Part shown: one piece after another, positions 1-6,955 of the stretch
Numbering within the stretch: position 1 is the stretch's first letter
Layout of the letters: each line of letters starts with the position of its first letter
NCBI GenBank assembly: GCA_007123465.1
Contig: SKLB01000070.1
Coordinates: 1 to 8,551 of the forward strand
DNA length: 8,551 nucleotides
From: Spirochaetales bacterium
GTDB taxonomy: Bacteria > Spirochaetota > Spirochaetia > DSM-27196 > PWMO01
Direction: 5' to 3'
Notes under the pieces: generated by a model
What the model saw: only the letters and a program-made list of their open reading frames with translations
What the model was told of the DNA's origin: nothing
The model's database searches: none
Program-made: the position numbers and the translations under genes

Positions 1-1272
1 ACGCTTGCGGATGCACAGAGGCTACTCGCTGAGCTGGAGAGCCTGCAGAACAACGTGGCAACCGCGATTGACACCGCCCGGCAACGGGTAGCCGCCGCAA
101 CCGAGCTTCGAGCGCGCGGGGATCAGCTGGTAGCACAGACCGACCAGGCGCTGGCGGCTCTGGACGTTGAGCGTGCCCGTGATCTGTGGCAGCAGGCCCG
201 TGAGGCCTACTTTGAGTCGCTGGAAATACAGCAGGACGAGGGTTTTCGGGCGCAGGCGGATGCGCGGATCGTGGCGCTTGGTGCGCGATTACAGGAAGCC
301 GAGAATGAAGTTATTGTTCAGCGTGTACGCGAGCTGATCGATCAGGCGGACAACCTCTATCGACAGGAGGAGTATCGCTCCGCGAGATCGGTCTTGAACG
401 ATGCTCGCGATACCTGGGCGCGGACAAATGTGGATGAAAACCCCGAAATTGAACGGCTGGACCGGTTTGTGAGCGCTGCGCTTACCATGGAAAGCCGTCG
501 AACACTGATTTCCACCGAACCGCTGTATCCGGTTCTGAGCAATTATCTGAACCTGGCACAGAACGACTACGACCGAGCTCAGGACCTCATACGCAACAAC
601 AGCCTCGCGGCGGCGCAGCCGTTTCTGTCGCGTGCCGAGCAGAATCTGCAGAACATCACCGCCGTCAGACCCTACAACTGGGAAGCACGCCTGTTGCGGC
701 TGGAGATTCTGCGTATCGTAGAGGCCGATGGCTTTGACACGCTGTTCCGCAATCGGGTTGAAGAGGCGTGGGCACGGCGCAACGAAGACCCCACCGAGGC
801 CCTGGTTGACCTGCAGGCGCTGCAGGCAATCAATCCGGATTATCCGAATCTGCGGTCACGCATCGAGCAGCTCGAGATCAGCCTCGGAATCCGCCCCGAT
901 CCGGTGACACAGGCCCAGATCGCGCGTTCAAATCAGCTGTTTCAGCAGGCGCAGAATCTTGCTGCGGCGGGTGGTACGGCGCAGGTTCGTGCGGCAATCT
1001 CTATTCTGGAGGAAGCGGTCACGCTCAATCCGGACAATAGCCAGGCAAAGGTTCTGCTCGATAGTCTGCGCATCGGTAGCGGAGGTCAGGCGGCGGTAGC
1101 ACTTTCGTCGGCCGATGAACAGCAGTTTCGACGCGCTGAGACGCTTTTTGTGGAAGGCAATGTGGCGCAGGCGTTTGCGATTGTTGAGAGACTGTTGCAG
1201 AGCGAGAACAATCGTCTTTACCCACCGTTGCTGAACCTGCGGCAACGTATCGCCAACCGTCTGGGGATCTGA
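1..1272 (+). CDS. TPR-like helical repeat protein (5' end outside window)
   Basis: The reading frame is open from the first base, so the visible 423 codons are the C-terminal part of a longer protein. The GTG at 55 is internal and not a supported start. The sequence is almost wholly alpha-helical, with degenerate TPR-like helix pairs of about 35-45 residues. Examples are the segments containing LYRQEEYRSARSVL, EALVDLQALQAINPDYPNL, ISILEEAVTLNPDNSQAKVL and AETLFVEGNVAQAFAIVERLL; the NPDY/NPDN turns before the next helix are typical of TPRs. It is rich in Ala, Glu, Arg and Gln, and the visible part has no cysteine, as do the exported proteins nearby, so an envelope location is possible. The N terminus that would show a signal peptide or membrane anchor is missing. 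The stop lies 4 bases before the receptor phosphatase, implying co-transcription. TPR proteins usually act as binding scaffolds; serving as partner of the downstream receptor is inference. No specific family is recognised. Confidence 0.88.
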   Translation, partial: TLADAQRLLAELESLQNNVATAIDTARQRVAAATELRARGDQLVAQTDQALAALDVERARDLWQQAREAYFESLEIQQDEGFRAQADARIVALGARLQEAENEVIVQRVRELIDQADNLYRQEEYRSARSVLNDARDTWARTNVDENPEIERLDRFVSAALTMESRRTLISTEPLYPVLSNYLNLAQNDYDRAQDLIRNNSLAAAQPFLSRAEQNLQNITAVRPYNWEARLLRLEILRIVEADGFDTLFRNRVEEAWARRNEDPTEALVDLQALQAINPDYPNLRSRIEQLEISLGIRPDPVTQAQIARSNQLFQQAQNLAAAGGTAQVRAAISILEEAVTLNPDNSQAKVLLDSLRIGSGGQAAVALSSADEQQFRRAETLFVEGNVAQAFAIVERLLQSENNRLYPPLLNLRQRIANRLGI

Positions 1273-1276
1273 CAGC

Positions 1277-4200
1277 GTGGCCACCGGTTACCGTTGCAAG
1301 CATACATTCTGTATACGGCCCAGCACCGTCACTCTGGTAGTGCTGTTCCTGGCGCTGTTTTCGCTGCCACCGCTGGCGGCGCAGCAGCTCTCGTTGGCGA
1401 ACCAGGGACTGTTCTTTGAAGAACCGCGCTTTCTGGTCGGCGATTCGGCGTACTTCCCGCGTGCTGTGTCCAACGGCAACATGATGGCGGTGGTTTATCA
1501 GGAGGTGAGTGCGCGACAGAACAACGAAGGCGAGCTGCACCTCTCCGTGGCGGTCAGCGACGATGGTCGAAGCTGGCGCCAGAACAGACGGGTTCTCGGT
1601 CCGGTACGTTTTCGTCGCGAGTCACCGCCGGATGCTTTCTCAACGGTGATGACACCTCCGGGTGATATCTACGTTGTGCTGGCCGAGTCACCATCGGAAA
1701 CGCGCGTGGTACGCTCTACCGATCGTGGCAACTCTTTTCAGTCCGTGGTGGTATTTGAGACCGAGGTGACAAGCGTTTCGCCACGGCTCTCACTGCGAGA
1801 AGACGGTGGCTTGATGCTCTTTGTAAATCAGAGCATTGGAGCGACGCAATCGGTACTCTACGCGTATTCGGACAGCGGCACCGAGTGGAGCGGTCTGCAG
1901 CCGCTGCAGAGGGACTCTGATCTCGGCTTCAGTTTTCTTCCAACGCACGCGTCTTTTGGCGGCCGCGATTACGTTGTGTTTCAGAGCCTCGATCCGTTGC
2001 GCCGTGCGACCTACGAGCTATACAGCAAATACAGCGAAGACGGCGGGCGCAGCTGGAGCGATGCACGGCCGATCAGCAATTTTGTTGCTCCGTGGGAAGG
2101 CGGTGAGGCGGAGAGCTACGATAATCAGCGTCCGCATCTGCACGTATCCAACGGCAGGTTGCTGGTTGCCTGGGAACGCTTCTCTGAAGAGGGGTGGACC
2201 AGGATCTACCTCTCGGCGCTCAATCGCGACGGGGTGCGTGTCGGGTCCGTCGAGAACGTCACGCTGGATTTCCGGGAGGCCAGTTACCCACGGATCATCA
2301 CCTTCGAGAACCAGACCTACGTCGTGTGGTTCAGCAATCCATTCGGTGAGTCGAACGTCTATATCAGCGCACAAGAGCGTGGCGTGTGGCGATCGCGCAA
2401 TTTGAGCCCTGGGCCGGGTGCGTCGACGTTTGCCGCCGCGGTGGTTAACCGGGATCGACTGCATCTGTTCTGGCAGCAGCAGCGCGACGCACAACGCACC
2501 GCGCTTGTATATCAGGAACCCGATCAACGCGCCGCACCACCGATCGTATTCCCGGAGAATTTTGTACTGGGTCGCCGCAGCAACAACGAGGTGGCGCGCT
2601 TTCGCTGGAACCCCGCTCCCGATCCCTCGGGTATCGCCGGCTACAGTTGGGTCTGGTCGCGCGATTCGCAGGCGCCGCTGCCGCCTGCCGCGGTAGCCGA
2701 CGCCGGTGAACGCAGCGCAGCGTTGCCTACCGATGAAGACGGCCGATGGTTCTTCCGCATTGCTGCGGTTGATCGGGCCGGAAACTGGTCGGAGCCGGTC
2801 ACGCTGCTCTTCGAGCGCGATACCACTCCTCCCGGCCGAGTGGCATTTGAGCCGCTAGCGCTGGATGCCAACGGGTTTCTGCGTTCAAATACCTTTACCA
2901 TCGAGTGGCAGCCACCGGATGACGACGATGTTGCCGGCTACAGTGTCAGTCTGCGGCGGATCGGTCCCGGCGGGATGGAGTTTGATCCGCAAACCGTGGC
3001 ATTGCGCGATCCGCCGCCAACCATTCAGACCAGAGATACTCAAATATCGCAGCGCAACATCGATAACGGTCTGTGGGCGCTGTCGGTAGCGGCTATCGAC
3101 GATGTGGGTAACGTCGGCCAGGCTGAAACCACATTTCTGCGCTTGAACAAGTATATTCCGGTAACCGAAGTGCACAATTTGACCGCCCGCCAGGACCGCC
3201 TCGGTCGCTATGTGGTTGATATCGCCGGGCGCGGGTTTACTTCGCAGGGTACCGTTGAGCGAATAATTGTGGACCGTGATGGAAGTGAACCCTACGACTA
3301 CGTGTTCAGCCGCGAAGATGGTGATTTCCGCGTGGAGAATGACCGCCTGATATCGGACCTGACGATTGATCTGGTGCGCACCGGCGAGTACCGTTTCGGC
3401 ATCGATCATCCCAGGCGCGGCATCTATTTCTCGCCGCGGAGACTTGCGTTTGAGGCTGTCGGGACGGTGACGTTTGGGGACTACACGGTGCGTTTTGTTC
3501 CGGAGTACCGTGTACCTTCACCGAGTCTGTTCCACTTCGCAGTAACCGACATGACGACGTGGGTTGTCCTGCTGTTCATGGCGCTGGCGGTGCTGTTCTC
3601 GTCGACACGGATTGTGGCGGTGGTTCAGGAGGGGCGCGCGCTTGAGGTGGAGGCGCACGCGCTGATCACAGGCCAGGTGGGCCCGCGGGAATTGCAGGAG
3701 AAGAGGATTCGCACAATGAAGCAGAGAGGGCTCGGGTTACGGGTCAAGTTCGCGTTTTTTGTTGTAGTACTGGTTGCATCTGTGGTGGTTGCCGTGGCGT
3801 TCTTTGTCGGCAACGCGGCGCTGCAGCGGCAGGAGAACATCCTGGCGCGGGGGCTGCAACAGCGCATCGAGGTGCTGCTCGAGAGCGTCAGCGGAAGGGC
3901 CGAGCAGTTGCTGACAACACCGGCAACAAACCGGATCGACCTCGAAGTACTGGCCGATCAGAGCGAGGTCATGGACGAAGTTGCGTTCATTACTATCAGC
4001 GGCCAGGCACAGGACCGTGACGGCTTTGATGCGGTATGGGCCACAAACGATCCGTTAATCAGGGGAGGCAACGGACTCGATCCGCTTCCCGATCTGGAGC
4101 GCACCTTGACAACCCCGGTTTTCATCGCCGGCCAGTCGCGCTTGGAAGACGATGTGGCGGATCGGGTAGAGGAGCTCGAGAGCCGGATCAATGAGACAGC

Positions 4201-5923
4201 ACGGGTTTCGCTTGGAGATGCGCCACGACAGCTGGACCAGGTGACGCAGGAGTTGGCTCAGCTGTTTGGTGCCGGGGTAGATGAGGACGATCCGCGGTTG
4301 ATCGAGCTCAACAACGCTGAACGTGACCTGCGCCGCCAGATCAATCAGGTGCTCACCATTGTAGGGGCGGTAGTCAATAGTGTGCCGGCGTTCGACCCGG
4401 AGAATCTCAGCCGTGATCAGCGCGAATACTACTTCTATAGGCCTGTTGTCTTCTATCAGCCGGGCGAAGACCCCGAACTGGCGCGGTATTATCGCGGACT
4501 GGTACGCATGGGCGTCTCCACCGATCTCATTCTGTCCGAGATTGACGATGCACGGCGCGAGCTGATTATCAGCACAGCATTTGTGGCATTAGGCGCGGTG
4601 ATTGCCGGTATTCTGGGCGCAATGCTGCTGGCTACCATCGTTGTCATCCCGATCCGCCGACTGGTGCGCGGGGTGGAGGTAATTCGTGATACCGAAGACA
4701 AGCTGCAGCTGGCAAGTCACAGCATCAGGGTCAAGTCCCGCGATGAGCTTTCGGTACTGGCAGACACAATCAACTCGATGACCCAGGGGTTGGTCAAAGC
4801 CGCCGAGGCCAATAAGGATCTGGTCATGGGCAAAGAGATTCAGCAGATGTTTATTCCGCTCAAGACCGACGGCGGAAGCAAACTGACTACCGCCTATGAA
4901 GATCTCCCGGCTGCGGAGTTTGCCGGTTACTACGAGGGCGCCAAGGGAGTCTCGGGTGACTATTTCAGCTACGTGAAGCTCGACGAAAAACACTACGCAA
5001 TTATCAAGTGCGACGTCTCGGGCAAAGGTGTTGCCGCGGCGCTCATAATGGTGCAGGTGGCAACCATTTTCAGCACCTGGTTTCGTGATTGGTCAGGGCA
5101 GCGGCGCCAGGCGTCACTTTCGGATCTGGTGGTGCAGATCAACGATACGCTGGAGGAAATGGGCTTCAAGGGCAAGTTTGCGGCGTTCACGCTCGGTATT
5201 CTGAACGTAGCCAGCGGCGACATCGTTATGTGTAACGCGGGTGACAATCAGTTACACATCGCCGACAGCCAGATGAAGAAGGTGAACCAGATCACGATGC
5301 CCGATGCGCCGGCGGCCGGAGTTTTCTCTAGCGTGATGCTTCCGCAGGGATTCCCCGAGATGAAGATACAGTTGAAGTCCGATGACATACTGCTGTTCTT
5401 CACTGACGGGGTCGAGGAGAGTAAGCGCATACTGCGCAATCCTGACTACACGGTTCACGCGGTAACCAGCGAGGACCTGTCGTCGGGGCGGGTGCCGCAG
5501 GCAGTCGGTGAGGGGGTCGAAGATGAAGAGTTTGGTATCTCCCGCATCCATGACGTTGCCGCGGCAGTGCAGAATCGGGGCCGTTACTATCTGCACAAGC
5601 TTATGGATCCGAATGGAGGAGAGCTCTGTTTCGACTTTTCGAGTATTGACGTTACCGCTGAGAACATGGTGCTTGCTCTGATTGCGGTGGAGAAAGTTTT
5701 CCGGCTGGTGCCCGACCCCAAGGCCGGTCGGGATGACAGAATCCGGATCGACGCGGTTATCGATGATTTTCTGAAAGTACATTTCCGGCAGTATGCTGAT
5801 TACTTCCATCATCCGCTGCAAGGAGCTGAGTCCGGGGGCAAAGAAGCGCATCGTCAGTATTCGTTCATTCGCGAGGACGAGCAGTACGACGATCTTACCA
5901 TCCTGGCGATTCGTAAGAAGTGA
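1277..5923 (+). CDS. Giant transmembrane receptor: beta-propeller/FN3/Cache-like/HAMP/SpoIIE (PP2C) phosphatase
   Basis: Predicted envelope receptor whose cytoplasmic end is a SpoIIE/RsbU-type Ser/Thr phosphatase. Residue map: signal peptide 1-35 (cleavage after PPLAA); propeller about 50-420 with Asp-boxes around D95, D149, D199 and D255; two FN3/Ig-like repeats about 422-626 (W444 and W544; WxxxxAAVD and WxxxxAAID); a third beta-rich, possibly IPT-like domain about 630-750; TM1 761-782; basic linker; TM2 825-845; Cache-like domain 846-1094 with a helical insert; TM3 1096-1124; HAMP 1125-1175 (DEL at 1156); PP2C 1184-1548. The phosphatase metal-site motifs are intact: GD at 1227-1228, DVSGKG at 1246, TDG at 1376-1378, DDLT at 1538. 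The PP2C carries an extra segment at about 1435-1531. All cysteines of the mature chain (1245, 1319 and one in the insert) are cytoplasmic, which supports the topology. The GTG start follows GGGGA (1263-1267) by 9 bases and gives a good signal peptide. Substrate unknown; for this family it is usually a phosphorylated STAS protein. Confidence 0.95.
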   Translation: MATGYRCKHTFCIRPSTVTLVVLFLALFSLPPLAAQQLSLANQGLFFEEPRFLVGDSAYFPRAVSNGNMMAVVYQEVSARQNNEGELHLSVAVSDDGRSWRQNRRVLGPVRFRRESPPDAFSTVMTPPGDIYVVLAESPSETRVVRSTDRGNSFQSVVVFETEVTSVSPRLSLREDGGLMLFVNQSIGATQSVLYAYSDSGTEWSGLQPLQRDSDLGFSFLPTHASFGGRDYVVFQSLDPLRRATYELYSKYSEDGGRSWSDARPISNFVAPWEGGEAESYDNQRPHLHVSNGRLLVAWERFSEEGWTRIYLSALNRDGVRVGSVENVTLDFREASYPRIITFENQTYVVWFSNPFGESNVYISAQERGVWRSRNLSPGPGASTFAAAVVNRDRLHLFWQQQRDAQRTALVYQEPDQRAAPPIVFPENFVLGRRSNNEVARFRWNPAPDPSGIAGYSWVWSRDSQAPLPPAAVADAGERSAALPTDEDGRWFFRIAAVDRAGNWSEPVTLLFERDTTPPGRVAFEPLALDANGFLRSNTFTIEWQPPDDDDVAGYSVSLRRIGPGGMEFDPQTVALRDPPPTIQTRDTQISQRNIDNGLWALSVAAIDDVGNVGQAETTFLRLNKYIPVTEVHNLTARQDRLGRYVVDIAGRGFTSQGTVERIIVDRDGSEPYDYVFSREDGDFRVENDRLISDLTIDLVRTGEYRFGIDHPRRGIYFSPRRLAFEAVGTVTFGDYTVRFVPEYRVPSPSLFHFAVTDMTTWVVLLFMALAVLFSSTRIVAVVQEGRALEVEAHALITGQVGPRELQEKRIRTMKQRGLGLRVKFAFFVVVLVASVVVAVAFFVGNAALQRQENILARGLQQRIEVLLESVSGRAEQLLTTPATNRIDLEVLADQSEVMDEVAFITISGQAQDRDGFDAVWATNDPLIRGGNGLDPLPDLERTLTTPVFIAGQSRLEDDVADRVEELESRINETARVSLGDAPRQLDQVTQELAQLFGAGVDEDDPRLIELNNAERDLRRQINQVLTIVGAVVNSVPAFDPENLSRDQREYYFYRPVVFYQPGEDPELARYYRGLVRMGVSTDLILSEIDDARRELIISTAFVALGAVIAGILGAMLLATIVVIPIRRLVRGVEVIRDTEDKLQLASHSIRVKSRDELSVLADTINSMTQGLVKAAEANKDLVMGKEIQQMFIPLKTDGGSKLTTAYEDLPAAEFAGYYEGAKGVSGDYFSYVKLDEKHYAIIKCDVSGKGVAAALIMVQVATIFSTWFRDWSGQRRQASLSDLVVQINDTLEEMGFKGKFAAFTLGILNVASGDIVMCNAGDNQLHIADSQMKKVNQITMPDAPAAGVFSSVMLPQGFPEMKIQLKSDDILLFFTDGVEESKRILRNPDYTVHAVTSEDLSSGRVPQAVGEGVEDEEFGISRIHDVAAAVQNRGRYYLHKLMDPNGGELCFDFSSIDVTAENMVLALIAVEKVFRLVPDPKAGRDDRIRIDAVIDDFLKVHFRQYADYFHHPLQGAESGGKEAHRQYSFIREDEQYDDLTILAIRKK
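3703..3718 (+). promoter_or_regulatory. Possible internal ribosome binding site and start (GAGGA, then ATG at 3716)
   Basis: Inside the receptor gene, GAGGA at 3703-3707 lies 8 bases before an in-frame ATG (residue 814), with a second AGGAG at 3696-3700. The peptide that follows, MKQRGLGLRVKF and then a hydrophobic helix, looks exactly like the N terminus of a two-helix HAMP receptor. It could make a separate 735-residue sensor phosphatase, or be a relic of a gene fusion. Purine-rich matches also arise by chance in coding sequence, so function is unproven. Confidence 0.3.
5711..5732. repeat. Inverted repeat in receptor gene (7-bp arms)
   Basis: CCCGACC (5711-5717) and GGTCGGG (5726-5732) are perfect complements around an 8-base loop, inside the segment encoding the extra PP2C insert. 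There is no T-tract after it, so it is not an intrinsic terminator. It may be chance in GC-rich coding sequence. Confidence 0.35.
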
Positions 5924-5934
5924 AGCGCCGGGCC

Positions 5935-5939
5935 AGGAG
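5935..5939 (+). promoter_or_regulatory. Ribosome binding site AGGAG deciding the start of the secreted-protein gene
   Basis: AGGAG lies 7 bases before the ATG at 5947, an ideal Shine-Dalgarno distance. The upstream in-frame GTG at 5920, which overlaps the receptor's stop codon as GTGA, has no comparable site and would add nine residues rich in arginine in front of the signal peptide. This favours 5947. Confidence 0.7.
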
Positions 5940-5946
5940 TGCCGAT

Positions 5947-6942
5947 ATGGAAAACATGAAACCGATCATCAACGCGACGGCCATTATTCTGTTTGCTGCG
6001 GGCGTATTGTCTCCGTTGGCAGCCGACACGGTTACGTTGCAGAACGATGAAGATGCGGCATTCTTTTTCACCGTGGTGCAACGCGACTCCGAGGCCTATC
6101 GACGGCTGACCGCTTCGCTTGCCGGAGCGCTGGCGATCCTGCGCGAGACCGCGGAACTCGAACAGATGGTACCAGCTGCAGGGGTCAGCCCGCTGCCTGG
6201 TACTCGGCACAGTGCCTATCTGGTGGGCGTCTTTGTCCGGCCCGGTCAGCCGGCGTATCCAGTTGCGGCAGTAGAGGTGGATTCGCACGCCGGCACAATC
6301 GTGATCTCGCGCAAACACGTGCTGCACGACGAAACCGGGCAACAGCTCACCGTTCGGCCGTGGAATGCACGTATCGGTGACGAGCCGATTATCCTCGATA
6401 ATCGCTATCTTGACTGGGAGCCGCATCTTCCGCTGGTTCGCTTTGCACAACCGATCGAGCCCGCGCAGTTCATACTACAAACCGACGAGGGACGTGAACG
6501 CGTCGCGCTCAGCAGGGCGCATTTCTGGGGGCGCGGCGGTACACAGCTGGATACCGTCAAGGCAGTAGCGGGAGAGCGAGCGGTCTATCTGAAGCTGTCC
6601 AGCCACTCGCAGCTGACACCCGGAATGTCGCTGTTCCTCTTTTTCTACCAGGACCGACTGCAGTCGAGCGCCCGCTATACCGTTGAGATTCTCATCACCG
6701 ACGGTTCGGGGTGGGTCTTACTCTGGACCGAGGGCAGCGATGAACCGCGGGTTATCGGCAATTATGTTTCCGACAGGTTCGTGTTGGAGGCTCAGATGCG
6801 CTACGATCTGATCCCGCAAGCAATCCTCGGGCAGCGTTTAGACAACGCCTTTGCCGACATTGCGACCGGCTTTTCAGGTGCCGGCCGTCATGAAGAGTTT
6901 TATCACGCGAGGATCTACCTGAGCTCGATCGACGGACTGTGA
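5947..6942 (+). CDS. Secreted protein of unknown function
   Basis: A 331-residue protein beginning MENMKPIIN, followed by a hydrophobic stretch and SPLAA, giving a clear Sec signal peptide of about 26 residues. There is no lipobox cysteine; the whole protein lacks cysteine, so a soluble periplasmic or surface location is likely. After an early helical part (about residues 45-75, RRLTASLAGALAILRETAEL) the rest looks mainly beta, with alternating hydrophobic strands (YLVGVFV, GTIVIS, VEILITD, GWVLLW) and no enzyme motif that I recognise. A longer form from the GTG at 5920 is possible but less likely, given the AGGAG at 5935. The gene begins 23 bases after the receptor phosphatase and ends 13 bases before the zinc-ribbon gene, so it belongs to the same operon. 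A role as ligand-binding or regulatory partner of the receptor's periplasmic domains is inference from position only. I do not recognise a family. Confidence 0.85.
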   Translation: MENMKPIINATAIILFAAGVLSPLAADTVTLQNDEDAAFFFTVVQRDSEAYRRLTASLAGALAILRETAELEQMVPAAGVSPLPGTRHSAYLVGVFVRPGQPAYPVAAVEVDSHAGTIVISRKHVLHDETGQQLTVRPWNARIGDEPIILDNRYLDWEPHLPLVRFAQPIEPAQFILQTDEGRERVALSRAHFWGRGGTQLDTVKAVAGERAVYLKLSSHSQLTPGMSLFLFFYQDRLQSSARYTVEILITDGSGWVLLWTEGSDEPRVIGNYVSDRFVLEAQMRYDLIPQAILGQRLDNAFADIATGFSGAGRHEEFYHARIYLSSIDGL

Positions 6943-6955
6943 AAGCCTGCTCAGC

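Noticed and set aside
1025..1540. Long minus-strand open frame across the junction of the first two genes
   Set aside because: It is antisense to two well-supported proteins, its translation is rich in Arg, Gln and His without domains, and GC-rich coding DNA commonly opens such frames.
1277..2530. Annotating the N-terminal domain as an active sialidase
   Set aside because: Asp-boxes are structural and common to many propellers; I see no FRIP motif or clear catalytic cluster.
5252..5851. 199-codon minus-strand open frame within the phosphatase domain
   Set aside because: It is the antisense shadow of conserved PP2C motifs; no convincing ribosome site or recognisable protein feature.
5920..5946. 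GTG at 5920 as start of the secreted protein
   Set aside because: It lacks a good ribosome site and adds an arginine-rich tail to an otherwise normal signal peptide; AGGAG points to 5947.
5854..6450. 198-codon minus-strand open frame across the receptor/secreted protein junction
   Set aside because: It opposes two genes with signal peptide and catalytic motifs; the translation looks like composition-driven noise.
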